A stretch of 64,000 bases of DNA from Campylobacter sp. RM16187 (GTDB lineage Bacteria; Campylobacterota; Campylobacteria; Campylobacterales; Campylobacteraceae), in contig NZ_CP012549.1 of assembly GCF_025319965.1 (NCBI RefSeq), positions 124,001 through 188,000 on the forward strand, written 5' to 3'. Each line of letters opens with the position of its first letter. Position 1 is the first letter of the stretch. Position numbers and translations under genes: made by a program. Below the pieces are notes generated by a model. It worked only from the letters and a program-made list of their open reading frames with translations, ran no database searches and was not told the DNA's origin. This document shows positions 18,324 to 27,351 of the stretch, piece by piece.

Positions 18324-19709
18324 TTATTTTAATTCGCTCTCAAGTTTAAACCCGCCGCCAAACGCCTTATAAATTTCCACGACCGAGTTTATAACGTTTA
18401 AATTCGCGCTTATATTTTGAAGCTCTGTAGCAAGCAAATTTCTTTGCGCGTCAAGTAGTTCAAGGTGGCTGCTGTAACCCTCGTCAAATTTGCTTTTAGC
18501 TATCTTATAAATTTTTTGTTGCGAATTTAAAAGCTCTTTTATGCTTTGCTCTGAAAGCTTTGCGTTTTGTCTTGAGATAAGTGCGTTTTTAACTTCGCCA
18601 AGAGCTGTTTTTATAGTTTTTTCGTAGTTTAGAGCCGCTATTTGCTCGTTGGTTTCGGCGATTTTTACATTGTTTTTGATGCGTCCGTGGTCAAATATCT
18701 TTTGAGTTAAAGAGCCTCCTAAGCTCCAATTGGTTGCGTTTGATACGAACAGCCTAGCAAGATCCTCACTAACAAATCCAAAAAGTCCGGTAAGAGATAT
18801 CGACGGATAGTAAGCCGCCCTAGATACGCCTACTAGAGCGTTTGTGCCTTTTAAAGTTTCATAAGCGCTAGCTACATCACTTCTTCTAAGCAGTATGTCT
18901 GCGCTTATACCGGCTTTTACTTCAGGCTCTTTTGGTAGTTTTTTAGAGCTTTTTATGACACCTTTTAAAATTTCATCGTTGCTTTTGCCGCTCATTATGC
19001 TAAGCGAATTTAGTGCTAGGCTGATTGAGTTTTTGATGTCTACAAGGCTTGCTTTGGCGCTATCTACTTGAGCTTTGCTTTGTAAAAAGGTTATGTTATC
19101 GACACTTCCAAACTCAAGCTGAGTTTTTCTAAATTTCATTATCTCTTCATAGTTTTTTAGTGTATCGCTTAGCACCTTTTCTCTCATGTTTAAAGCAACC
19201 AGAGTGAAGTAGCTTTTGGCGATATTTGACGCTATGGTAAGTCTTGCGCTGTCGTAGTCAAATTTGCTCGCTTTTAGACTTGATTTAGAAGCTTCTATAC
19301 TGTTTTTGACCCTGCCCCAAAGATCGATCTCGTAGTTTAACCCGAAATTTAGAGAGTGGTTTGTGTATTTTACATTGTCTTGTTTTGTATAGGTTTCACC
19401 GCTTGTTCTAGCTCTTGTAGCACCTGCATTTAAATTTACGCTGGGAAACAGATCCGCACTTGCTATACCAAGGCTTGCTTCGGCTTTTTGCAAATTTAAA
19501 AAGGCTATCTTAAGATCAATGTTGTTGTTAAGCGCTTCTTCAACGATGACATTTAAATTTTCATCGCCAAATTCTTCCCACCATCTGTCTTTGATATCGG
19601 TTATGAGCTGATAAGTCGCCTCGAAATTTGTATCGACATTTGGCAGCTCAGGTCTAAACGAGCAGCCTGCAAAAAATATCGCAACAGCGATTATGAGTAG
19701 ATTACGCAT
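18324..19709 (-). CDS. cmeC: CmeC-type outer-membrane efflux channel
   Basis: 461-residue TolC/NodT-family lipoprotein. The signal peptide has a lipobox ending at C16 (AIFFAGC). Two OEP repeats are visible (first around ADLFPSVNLNAGATR, second around AAYYPSISLTGLFG), with the NLNFGLNYEIDLWGRVK segment that is characteristic of the family. It forms the outer-membrane exit duct of the tripartite CmeABC multidrug and bile-salt pump. Its start overlaps cmeB by 8 bp. Last gene of cmeABC. Confidence 0.95.
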   Translation of the reverse strand: MRNLLIIAVAIFFAGCSFRPELPNVDTNFEATYQLITDIKDRWWEEFGDENLNVIVEEALNNNIDLKIAFLNLQKAEASLGIASADLFPSVNLNAGATRARTSGETYTKQDNVKYTNHSLNFGLNYEIDLWGRVKNSIEASKSSLKASKFDYDSARLTIASNIAKSYFTLVALNMREKVLSDTLKNYEEIMKFRKTQLEFGSVDNITFLQSKAQVDSAKASLVDIKNSISLALNSLSIMSGKSNDEILKGVIKSSKKLPKEPEVKAGISADILLRRSDVASAYETLKGTNALVGVSRAAYYPSISLTGLFGFVSEDLARLFVSNATNWSLGGSLTQKIFDHGRIKNNVKIAETNEQIAALNYEKTIKTALGEVKNALISRQNAKLSEQSIKELLNSQQKIYKIAKSKFDEGYSSHLELLDAQRNLLATELQNISANLNVINSVVEIYKAFGGGFKLESELK

Positions 19710-22700
19710 GGGCGCTCTCCTTTACTTTTGGCTTTTTATCCCAAAATTTGTTGTTTAAATTTTCAAGCAGATAGTAAAACATCGGCACAAAAAAGATCGC
19801 TATCGTGGTTGCCGCTATCATGCCGCCGATCACTCCCGTGCCAAGCGCATGACGAGACGCAGCTCCCGCACCGGTGCTTATAACCATTGGGAAAACTCCT
19901 AGCGTAAATGCGATAGAGGTCATTACTATCGGGCGAAATCTTAGTTTAGCTGCATTAACAGCCGCTTCAAAGGCGCTCTTTCCGCTTTCGCGCTCTTGCA
20001 TCGCAAATTCCACGATCAAGATCGCATTTTTAGCCGACAGTCCGATAAGAAGCAAAAGCCCTATCTGAAAATATATATCGTTAGTTAGCCCTCTAGCCCA
20101 AACCGCCACAAGCGAGCCAAACACCGCAAACGGCACGGCTGTGATAACGGCAAGCGGGATGAGCCATCTTTCGTATTGCGCGGCAAGGATCAAAAACACA
20201 AACACCATACCAAATATAAACGCCGTAGTGCCCGTTCCTTGCGAGCTAACCTCTTGATAGGCGCTTCCTGACCAGCTTATAGCGTATTCGTCGTTTGATA
20301 GTTGCTCTGCGACCACTTCGCTTATTGCCTTGATCGCGTCTCCTGAAGTGTAGCCGGGCTTTGGATCGCCCATGATTTTGGCAGCCGGAAAGAGGTTAAA
20401 TCTATCCACGATATCAGGCCCCACTCCTCGCTTTAGCGTTACAAGCGAATTTAACGGTATCATCTCGCCGCTATTTGACTTGACAAAGATATTTCTAAAG
20501 TCCTCCGGCGAATTTCTATATGTATCAACAGCTCTTACATAGACGTTATAGGACTTGCCAAGCATGTTAAAGTCATTTACGTAGTATGAGCCGATGGTTG
20601 CTGCTATGGTGCTAAAGATATCTGGCTCGCTTACTCCTAAGAGCTTTGCCTTTTGCTTATCTACGGTTAGGTTATACTGCGGATAGGTTGTCTCAAGTGT
20701 GGTTCTTACGCTTGTAAGCTCCGGGCGAGCATTTGCCGCAGCGACTACTTTTAAAGCGTCTTTTTCGATCTCGTTGTATGTTTTGCCGGTTTTATTAAGC
20801 AGATACATATCAAATCCACCCGTTATACTAAGACCTGTTATCGGCGGGACGTTTACGACGAAGGTCATGGACTCTTTTGAGCCCCAAAATGTCTTGTTAA
20901 AATGGCCTACCAAAGCGCTAGCCGAGCTATCTGCGCTCTTTCTTTCGCTCCAATCTTTAAGTCTTATGAAAGCAACTGCCGAGTTTTCCTTAAGTGCGCC
21001 CGCAAACATATCATATCCCACAAGACCTGTTACAAATTCGATATTTGGGTTTTTGGTAAATGCGTCGCTTATATCCTTCATCTCTTTTTTGGTTCTATCC
21101 ATGACAGAAGCGGGTGGAAGCGAGGTTATAGCTATTATTGAGCCTTTATCCTCAGGCGGCACTAAGCTGCCAGGGATTGAATTAAACAGCACAAATATAG
21201 CGTATCCCATAATGCCTATGGCGATGAAGCTTGGAATGATATGTCTTAGAACTTTTGCGACGCCTGCTGTAAATACGCTCGTGCTCCAGTCAAAAAATTC
21301 GTTAAATTTACGCACGAACCAAAATGGCTGCGACTCTTGCTTTTTAAGCATAACCACACAAAGTGCGGGTGTTAAAGTAAGTGCGACAAATCCTGAGATA
21401 CAAACAGAAACCACTAAAGTAAGCGCAAACTGACGCTGTATGACGCCAACAAACCCTTCCATAAATGCAACCGGGATAAATACCGCAGAAAGCACAAGCA
21501 CGATAGAAACTACCGGTGCAGCAACCTCTTGCATCGCTTTTATAGCAGCGTCTCTTACGCTGATATCTTCTTCATGCAAAATTCTCTCTATATTTTCTAT
21601 AACGATGATAGCATCATCAACGACTATGCCGATAGCAAGCACGAGAGCAAACAGCGTTATCAAATTTATCGTAAAGCCCATCGCATAAAGCCCTGCAAAA
21701 GTGCCTATGATAGATACGGGCACTGCAAGCATAGGTATGATGGTTGCGCGAAAACTCTTTAAAAACATATACATAACGACCATTACAAGCACCATCGCCT
21801 CTAAAAAGGTCTTCATAACCTCGTTTATAGATACTTGTATAAATTCGGTCGGGTTATAAGCGACCGTGTGCTTAAATCCGGTCGGGAAATTTCTTGATAG
21901 CTCGTCAAGCTTTTTATTTACGGCATTTGCGGTCGCAAGAGCGTTTGCGCCGTTTTGCAAGAAAATGAGCATAGGCACCATCTTTTGTCCGTTTAGCATA
22001 CCTTCAAACACATAACTTCTTGCTCCAAGCTCGACGTTTGCTACGTCTTTTAGCTTTAGCATAGTGCCTTCTTTTGAAGTTCTTAAGACTATATTTTCAA
22101 ATTCTTGCACGCTTTTTAGGCGTCCTTCGGGTCTAATAGAAAAGACGTAAGGATTGTCCGTAGTGTTTGGCTGCTCTCCTATCTTACCTGTGGCGTATTG
22201 TTTGTTTTGCTGATTGATTTGAGCTATGACTTCGCTTGTTGAGATGTTAAATTTAGCAAGCATATCGGGCTTAAGCCAAATTCTCATAGCATAGTCTTTG
22301 GTGCCGATAACCGCTGTATCTCCCACTCCATCGACCCTTTTTATCTCATCTTCGATATTTGCCAGCACGTAGTTGTGCATCTTGATGATATCCATATCTT
22401 CGGAGGTAAATGAGATAACTTCAAGCATGCTTGAGCTTCTTTCTCTTACCGTTACGCCTCTTTGCTGAACCTCACTAGGAAGCTTTGCAAGAGCCGCTTG
22501 AACGCGGTTATTGACATCGATTGCGGCTTGTTTTGAGTCAGAGCCTATCTTAAAATATACGTTTATGCCCATAGTGCCGCTTGAACTTGAAGTGCTTTGT
22601 ATATAAAGCATATTTTCAACGCCGTTTATCTGATCTTCGATAGTAGTTGCAACCGAATCCGCAATGGTTTGCGCATCCGCTCCCGTATAAACCGCGCTTA

Positions 22701-22836
22701 CTGAAATTTGAGGCGGGGTAAGTTGCGGATACTCTTCTACCGGCAGACCTTTAATCGCCATTGCGCCTGCTATTACGATGATTATAGATATTACCGTTGC
22801 AAAGATAGGTCTATCTATAAAAAATTTAGAAAACAT
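19702..22836 (-). CDS. cmeB: CmeB-type RND multidrug efflux transporter
   Basis: 1044 residues, HAE1-type RND pump. N-terminus FFIDRPIFATVISIIIVIAG is the family signature; twelve membrane helices flank two large periplasmic loops. The proton-relay region is present in TM4 (LVLAIGIVVDDAIIVIENIER, adjacent aspartates) and the intramembrane GLSAKNAILIVEFA segment is seen near the C-terminus. It exports drugs, dyes and bile acids using proton motive force together with CmeA and CmeC. It directly follows cmeA with no gap. Confidence 0.97.
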   Translation of the reverse strand: MFSKFFIDRPIFATVISIIIVIAGAMAIKGLPVEEYPQLTPPQISVSAVYTGADAQTIADSVATTIEDQINGVENMLYIQSTSSSSGTMGINVYFKIGSDSKQAAIDVNNRVQAALAKLPSEVQQRGVTVRERSSSMLEVISFTSEDMDIIKMHNYVLANIEDEIKRVDGVGDTAVIGTKDYAMRIWLKPDMLAKFNISTSEVIAQINQQNKQYATGKIGEQPNTTDNPYVFSIRPEGRLKSVQEFENIVLRTSKEGTMLKLKDVANVELGARSYVFEGMLNGQKMVPMLIFLQNGANALATANAVNKKLDELSRNFPTGFKHTVAYNPTEFIQVSINEVMKTFLEAMVLVMVVMYMFLKSFRATIIPMLAVPVSIIGTFAGLYAMGFTINLITLFALVLAIGIVVDDAIIVIENIERILHEEDISVRDAAIKAMQEVAAPVVSIVLVLSAVFIPVAFMEGFVGVIQRQFALTLVVSVCISGFVALTLTPALCVVMLKKQESQPFWFVRKFNEFFDWSTSVFTAGVAKVLRHIIPSFIAIGIMGYAIFVLFNSIPGSLVPPEDKGSIIAITSLPPASVMDRTKKEMKDISDAFTKNPNIEFVTGLVGYDMFAGALKENSAVAFIRLKDWSERKSADSSASALVGHFNKTFWGSKESMTFVVNVPPITGLSITGGFDMYLLNKTGKTYNEIEKDALKVVAAANARPELTSVRTTLETTYPQYNLTVDKQKAKLLGVSEPDIFSTIAATIGSYYVNDFNMLGKSYNVYVRAVDTYRNSPEDFRNIFVKSNSGEMIPLNSLVTLKRGVGPDIVDRFNLFPAAKIMGDPKPGYTSGDAIKAISEVVAEQLSNDEYAISWSGSAYQEVSSQGTGTTAFIFGMVFVFLILAAQYERWLIPLAVITAVPFAVFGSLVAVWARGLTNDIYFQIGLLLLIGLSAKNAILIVEFAMQERESGKSAFEAAVNAAKLRFRPIVMTSIAFTLGVFPMVISTGAGAASRHALGTGVIGGMIAATTIAIFFVPMFYYLLENLNNKFWDKKPKVKESAHA

Positions 22837-23961
22837 CTAGTTTTTCTCCTTATCAACTTGCGCACCGGCTCCAACTCTAATCTTTTTAAAGTTGTTTATG
22901 ATGATCAAATCACCCTCTTCAAGTCCGCCGCTAACTACCGCATAGTCCTCTTTTTGATATGAAATTTCTATGTTTTTTTGCGTTACTTTTTGATCTTTTA
23001 GCACAAGTACGAAGGTGTTCATAGCGTCTTGCTGGATGGCTACTTGAGGAATTTTAAATCCGTCTTTTTGATAAAATCCATCCATAACTACGCTTGCAAA
23101 AGCTCCCGGCATCAGCTTTGCGTCTTTGTTTTCAAATTCTGCTTTAGCTAGAACGCTTCCTACATTTACATCCACTACATTATCTATAAAGCTTACTTTG
23201 CCTTTAAAAATTTCGCCTCCCGTTTTTAGCGTGGCGTTAGCGCCGTTTTGCGCCCAAGAGCCTGCCTCTACGTTTTTAACTCTATTTAGATTATCAACAT
23301 CGGCGATATAAAATTTAACGCTTATCGGATCGATTTTGGTTAGTCTTACAAGCTCCGTTGCACTAGCTGAAACAAAAGAGCCCACATCAACCAAATTTTC
23401 GCCCAAAACTCCATCAAACGGCGCAACTACGGTCGTATAGCCAAGATCTATCTTTGCGTTTTTAGAATTTGCCTTTACGCTTAGCAAGGTTGCGTTTGCG
23501 ATATCAAGAGCGCTTTTTGCCGAGTCAAATTCCTTTTGGCTTACGGCTTTTTTCTCGTATAGTTTTTTTACTCTGTTAAATTCGGTTTGAGCGTTTTTAA
23601 GAGTTGCGCTTGCGACTCCAACGCTTGCTTCAAGAGCGTCATAGCTTGCTTGATATTTTTCAGGATCGATTAAAAACAGCTTGTCTCCTGCCTTTACCTT
23701 GTCTCCTGCTTTAAAATACTGCTTTATCAGAGTGCCTGAAACCTTCGGTCTAAGCGTTACATCTTGGTTGCTTGCTATTTTGCCGGGGTATTCAAAGGTG
23801 ATCGGGATATCTTCTTTTTTGGCTTTTATGATATCTACTTTTGCAGGCGGAATTTGCTTTGGATCTTGAGCTGATCCTGACTTTAAACTATCTTCTTTAA
23901 AACATCCGGTAAATAGAAGCGAAACTATAACTAGAGTAGAAATATTTTTAAAAATATTCAT
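22837..23961 (-). CDS. cmeA: CmeA-type periplasmic adaptor (membrane fusion protein)
   Basis: 374 residues with a lipoprotein signal ending at C20 (SLLFTGC). It shows the biotinyl-lipoyl-like half motifs (GTLIKQYFKAGDKVKAGDKLFLID and later ITVVAPFDGVLGENLVDVGSFV-type segment), a coiled-coil hairpin (about residues 100-165) and a beta-barrel domain. It bridges CmeB and CmeC. First gene of cmeABC, preceded by a near-consensus promoter and a palindromic operator. Confidence 0.96.
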   Translation of the reverse strand: MNIFKNISTLVIVSLLFTGCFKEDSLKSGSAQDPKQIPPAKVDIIKAKKEDIPITFEYPGKIASNQDVTLRPKVSGTLIKQYFKAGDKVKAGDKLFLIDPEKYQASYDALEASVGVASATLKNAQTEFNRVKKLYEKKAVSQKEFDSAKSALDIANATLLSVKANSKNAKIDLGYTTVVAPFDGVLGENLVDVGSFVSASATELVRLTKIDPISVKFYIADVDNLNRVKNVEAGSWAQNGANATLKTGGEIFKGKVSFIDNVVDVNVGSVLAKAEFENKDAKLMPGAFASVVMDGFYQKDGFKIPQVAIQQDAMNTFVLVLKDQKVTQKNIEISYQKEDYAVVSGGLEEGDLIIINNFKKIRVGAGAQVDKEKN

Positions 23962-23991
23962 AAAATAACCTTGTTGATGTAGTTTTTAATA

Positions 23992-24011
23992 TTGTAACTT
24001 ATGTTACAATA
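23992..24011. promoter_or_regulatory. Candidate CmeR operator
   Basis: Perfect inverted repeat ATTGTAAC-TTAT-GTTACAAT between cmeR and cmeA, 31 bp from the cmeA start. It lies just downstream of the predicted transcription start of the promoter at 24021-24049. It resembles in size and position the CmeR-binding repeat known in C. jejuni; identity with that site is inferred. Confidence 0.8.
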
Positions 24012-24020
24012 AAATCGCTA

Positions 24021-24049
24021 TTTTACTCTTATTTGATTTTTTTGTCAAT
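24021..24049 (-). promoter_or_regulatory. Sigma-70 promoter of cmeABC
   Basis: On the minus strand: -35 TTGACA (24044-24049), 17-bp spacer, -10 TAAAAT (24021-24026). The predicted start near 24014 places the palindrome at 23992-24011 at about +3 to +22. Confidence 0.75.
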
Positions 24050-24063
24050 CTTTAAGACAAAAA

Positions 24064-24693
24064 CTATTTTGTAATACCTTTTAGAAAAATTTTAATGCAT
24101 GTTTTAACATGATTTTCGCGCTCTTTTGCACTTAATACTATATCACTATTCAATAAGATAGCATGATAATGATAAGGGTTCCTTACTAGTCCGCAAAATA
24201 AAGATGCTGCTGTTTTAGGGTCTATAGACTCATCAAGCTGAGATTTTATCTCTTCTCTCTCCATAAAATTTACTAAAATTTGATTTACTCTATTTATAAC
24301 TTGCTCTAAGAACATATTTCCTAAGGAGGCGTTATTTTTGTAACCTTCAATAAGCATAATTCTTGTTATTAAGGTAGTTTTTCTATCACATACAATATCA
24401 AAAAATATAGTTGCAAATTTAGTTAGGAAGTCGTCTATCTTGTGAGAAATTTTTAAATTTATCTTTTCATCTATCTCGGCGCAGAAGTTATCTAAGCTAC
24501 GCTCAACAATAGCAGTAAATAGGCCCTCTTTGTTATTAAAAAATTTATATACGCTTGCTAAAGATCCACCGCTCTTGTCTATAATATCACTTAAGCTGGT
24601 ATTCTCATATCCTTTGTTTAAAAAAGACTCTAGAGCCACCTCCATAATCTTCTCATACCGCTCTTGACCACGTTTAGACATTTTGACTGACAT
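24064..24693 (-). CDS. cmeR: TetR-family repressor CmeR
   Basis: 209 residues. The N-terminal TetR helix-turn-helix is clear (KIMEVALESFLNKGYENTSLSDIIDKSGGSLASVYKFFNNKEGLF, residues about 14-58), followed by an all-helical ligand-binding domain. It represses cmeABC and is released by bile salts in C. jejuni. The ATG at 24693 is chosen because AAGGA lies 6 nt upstream; a TTG at 24720 would give a nine-residue extension with no ribosome site. It lies directly upstream of cmeA in the same direction. Confidence 0.93.
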   Translation of the reverse strand: MSVKMSKRGQERYEKIMEVALESFLNKGYENTSLSDIIDKSGGSLASVYKFFNNKEGLFTAIVERSLDNFCAEIDEKINLKISHKIDDFLTKFATIFFDIVCDRKTTLITRIMLIEGYKNNASLGNMFLEQVINRVNQILVNFMEREEIKSQLDESIDPKTAASLFCGLVRNPYHYHAILLNSDIVLSAKERENHVKTCIKIFLKGITK

Positions 24694-24812
24694 ACTAAAT
24701 CCTTGGTTAAATTTATTCAAAAAAGTGAATTGAATGTTATTGTAGCTCTAATAACATTAAATTTTCTTTATGAATATATAAAATATAAAATGTAATTTTA
24801 AATTTTTATATT

Positions 24813-26156
24813 TTATTTGTCAGGATACACGAATATAGTTTCTCTGTTGATATTTACTCTCTTTTTATCATCTTTTGCATAAGCATTTATATTTATAGAT
24901 ACGGGTTTATTTCCACTTTTGTCGAAATTTATAATATTTGATGATAGCACTACCACGACCTTCTTTTTGGCTCCGGCTTTTAATACTATTTCATCTTTTG
25001 GACGGTCAATTTTAATATTTGTATTATTGATGTCAAAATAATAGGCATGTTCTTTATTATCTGTATTTTGGAATAAAAATGTATATGCGTTTTCGACTCT
25101 GTTACTTTTTGTAATTTTATATAGCTCGCTCGTGCGATTTATGTTTAGCAGCATGTACTCTTTCTTTGTGCTCATAAACGCTAAAATCACCGCGGCGATG
25201 CCGATAACCACTATATAAGCGATGGTTCTAAATCTAAAATAATTAACTTTCTTGCCTGATTTTAGCGAGTTATCGCTCGTCCAGTCTATGAGTGTCTTTT
25301 TGCCAAGTTTGCCCATTACTTTACTGCACGCATCCACGCACTCAAGGCAGTTTATACAGTCAAGCTGCATGCCTTTTCTTATATCTATATGAGTTGGGCA
25401 AATTTTCACACAGGCCTCACATCCGGTGCACTCATTTTCAGGCTCAGGCGGCTTTTTCCAAAGCTTGATGTTTTTATCGTAAATTTTACCGCCGCGCCTC
25501 TCGTCATAAATAACTTGAATCGTATCATCATCAAACATAACAGATTGAATTCTCGCATAAGGACAGATATATACGCAAAATTTCTCCGCTAGCCAAACCA
25601 CGTCAAATATTATAAAAGCGGTTATAAAAAACCAAATTCCCATTAAAAATTTATGCTCGCCACTGTTTTTAACGTAGCTTATAAAATCCTCTGGCGGCAC
25701 AAAAAACCACAAGAAATTTGCCGCAGCCAAACAGGCTAAGACCGACCAGATAGCTACGCCCAAGAATTTTTTGAAATTTTGCCCATCTATAGGCTTTTGT
25801 TTGTTATTTATGTTTTTGTGAAGCTTTAAAATTTTAGTCTGGATGAGATCGCGATAAATTACGCGAAATATCGTCTGCGGACAGCTCCAACCGCACCAAA
25901 CCCTTCCGCCAAGCGTCGTAAGAAAGAATATAGTAAGAAAAAATATGATAAGCACAAACGGCATCAGATAAAGTTCTTGCGTATCAAAGCTGTTAAAGAG
26001 CAGGTGAAGCTGCTTTTTGTCAAAACTAAGCAGGAAAAAGTGGTTACCACCGATTCGGATAAACGGCAGTATCAGCGCGATACAGGTCAAAATCGAATAA
26101 AAAATATAGCGCTTTTTGGCATAGTTAGACTGTGGATTATCTGTTAAATTTGACAT
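24813..26156 (-). CDS. ccoG: CcoG/FixG-type ferredoxin, cytochrome cbb3 oxidase assembly
   Basis: 447 residues with several membrane spans (near residues 20-40, 80-105, 155-185 and 310-330). The cytoplasmic ferredoxin region has CTGCEACVKICP and CINCLECVDAC, and membrane-proximal cysteine motifs GWSCPQTIF and CPYARIQ are present. The C-terminal domain is an Ig-like periplasmic region. CcoG reduces Cu(II) to Cu(I) for cbb3 oxidase maturation in other proteobacteria. The ATG at 26156 has AGGA 6 nt upstream. The gene is in the same neighbourhood in C. jejuni, beside cmeR and rpsU. Confidence 0.92.
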   Translation of the reverse strand: MSNLTDNPQSNYAKKRYIFYSILTCIALILPFIRIGGNHFFLLSFDKKQLHLLFNSFDTQELYLMPFVLIIFFLTIFFLTTLGGRVWCGWSCPQTIFRVIYRDLIQTKILKLHKNINNKQKPIDGQNFKKFLGVAIWSVLACLAAANFLWFFVPPEDFISYVKNSGEHKFLMGIWFFITAFIIFDVVWLAEKFCVYICPYARIQSVMFDDDTIQVIYDERRGGKIYDKNIKLWKKPPEPENECTGCEACVKICPTHIDIRKGMQLDCINCLECVDACSKVMGKLGKKTLIDWTSDNSLKSGKKVNYFRFRTIAYIVVIGIAAVILAFMSTKKEYMLLNINRTSELYKITKSNRVENAYTFLFQNTDNKEHAYYFDINNTNIKIDRPKDEIVLKAGAKKKVVVVLSSNIINFDKSGNKPVSININAYAKDDKKRVNINRETIFVYPDK

Positions 26157-26268
26157 CAAAATTCCTGTTTTAAAAATGTAATATTTTAAATTTAAATTAT
26201 AGAACTTTTGTAGTTAAAGCAATCTTATAATAAGCGTAAAACTAAATAAATTTTGAAATTTAAGAAAA

Positions 26269-26280
26269 TTTAAGTATAAT
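26269..26280 (+). promoter_or_regulatory. Promoter -10 region of rpsU
   Basis: TTTAAG directly followed by TATAAT (26275-26280), the usual Campylobacter extended -10 arrangement, 35 bp before the rpsU start. Confidence 0.6.
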
Positions 26281-26314
26281 CGCACTCTATTTTAATCGAA
26301 AGGTGGTGAGGGTC

Positions 26315-26527
26315 GTGCCGGGAATTAAGGTACATCCTAATGAGTCTTTTGACGAAGCGTATAGGAAATTTAAAAAGCAAGTCGATAGAAACCTTGTTGT
26401 AACTGAAGTTAGAGCAAGAAGATTTTTCGAGCCTATGACTGAAATTCGCAAAAAGCAAAAAATTTCAGCTCGTAAAAAAATGCTTAAACGTCTTTATATG
26501 CTTAGACGCTACGAGTCAAAACTCTAA
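26315..26527 (+). CDS. rpsU: 30S ribosomal protein S21
   Basis: 70 residues from the GTG at 26315 ([20 protein letters not shown]..., basic tail RRYESKL). Three in-frame upstream GTG/other codons could extend the frame to 26303, but those bases form the strong Shine-Dalgarno AAGGTGGTGAGG, and known Campylobacter S21 proteins begin M-PGIKVHP. S21 contacts the anti-Shine-Dalgarno region of 16S rRNA during initiation. Monocistronic with its own promoter and terminator. Confidence 0.95.
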   Translation: MPGIKVHPNESFDEAYRKFKKQVDRNLVVTEVRARRFFEPMTEIRKKQKISARKKMLKRLYMLRRYESKL

Positions 26528-26532
26528 CCAAA

Positions 26533-26565
26533 TTAAACTAACTAACTTCGTGTTAGTTAGTTTAA
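26533..26565 (+). terminator. Terminator after rpsU
   Basis: Perfect 14-bp stem TTAAACTAACTAAC (26533-26546) / GTTAGTTAGTTTAA (26552-26565), 5-nt loop, followed by CTTCTTTATT. Confidence 0.85.
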
Positions 26566-26622
26566 CTTCTTTATTAGCCTAAATTTGCCATAATATCTGC
26601 ATTTTTTAAGAAAAGGAAATTT

Positions 26623-27351
26623 ATGCGTAAGTTATCCGTTAGCCAAGCCTCCGAAGTTTTAGGCATAACAAAAGAGGCGATCTATAACAGGATAAGACGA
26701 AAAAGCTTAAAATCAATCGATGAAAAAGGCGTTAAATACGTGCTAATCGAAGATGATGAAGCAACTAACGAGCCACAAACAAAAGCCAAAATAACCAAAA
26801 CAAACACTAAAAAAATCGTTAGTGAAAATTCAAGTGAAACTAGCGAAGAGCGAAGTGAATTTATCAAATTTTTACTAACACAGCTTGAAGAGCTAAAAGA
26901 GCAAAATAGAAATTTGCAAGGCGATAAAGAGCGTTTGCATGCACAAAAAGAGCAAATTTTAATCGCTAACAAAGATGAAATCGCTGAAATTTACAAAGAG
27001 CGCGACGAGAAATTTAGATATTTTTTGCAGATGCTTGAGCGTCCGCTTTTAGCAAGACAAAATGGCGAATATATCCGTCCGATCGATGTTGAATTTGACG
27101 AAGGCCATGAGACGATCCATAGTGAAGAAAAAGCTAAATTTGATAACGAAGTAAAAGATGAGCCAAAGGTCAAAAAATGGCTTAGCTTAAGCGAATTTTT
27201 AAAAAGCTTAAATTTAAAAAATAAAAAGATAAAAAAGATACAAAAACTGATCATTAAAAATATCGGCAAGTCGAAATTTATCAAATTTAAAGACGGCGTG
27301 ATATGGGTAAGAAATGAAAAATCAATAAAACAGATAGTAGGTGAAGTATGA
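26623..27351 (+). CDS. HTH plus coiled-coil protein of unknown function
   Basis: 242 residues. The first ~45 residues (LSVSQASEVLGITKEAIYNRIRR) look like a winged/MerR-like or excisionase helix-turn-helix. A lysine-rich linker follows, then a strong coiled coil (about residues 80-135, FIKFLLTQLEELKEQNRNLQ onward), and a short basic C-terminal domain (KIKKIQKLIIKNIGKSKFIKF). It may be a DNA-binding regulator or chromosome-organising protein. The gene has an AAAAGGAAAT site and its stop overlaps the ATG of the lipoprotein gene, so it heads that operon. No name is offered. Confidence 0.75.
   Translation: MRKLSVSQASEVLGITKEAIYNRIRRKSLKSIDEKGVKYVLIEDDEATNEPQTKAKITKTNTKKIVSENSSETSEERSEFIKFLLTQLEELKEQNRNLQGDKERLHAQKEQILIANKDEIAEIYKERDEKFRYFLQMLERPLLARQNGEYIRPIDVEFDEGHETIHSEEKAKFDNEVKDEPKVKKWLSLSEFLKSLNLKNKKIKKIQKLIIKNIGKSKFIKFKDGVIWVRNEKSIKQIVGEV

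Noticed and set aside
20699-21433. 244-codon open frame on the plus strand
   Set aside because: Antisense to cmeB, which is certain.
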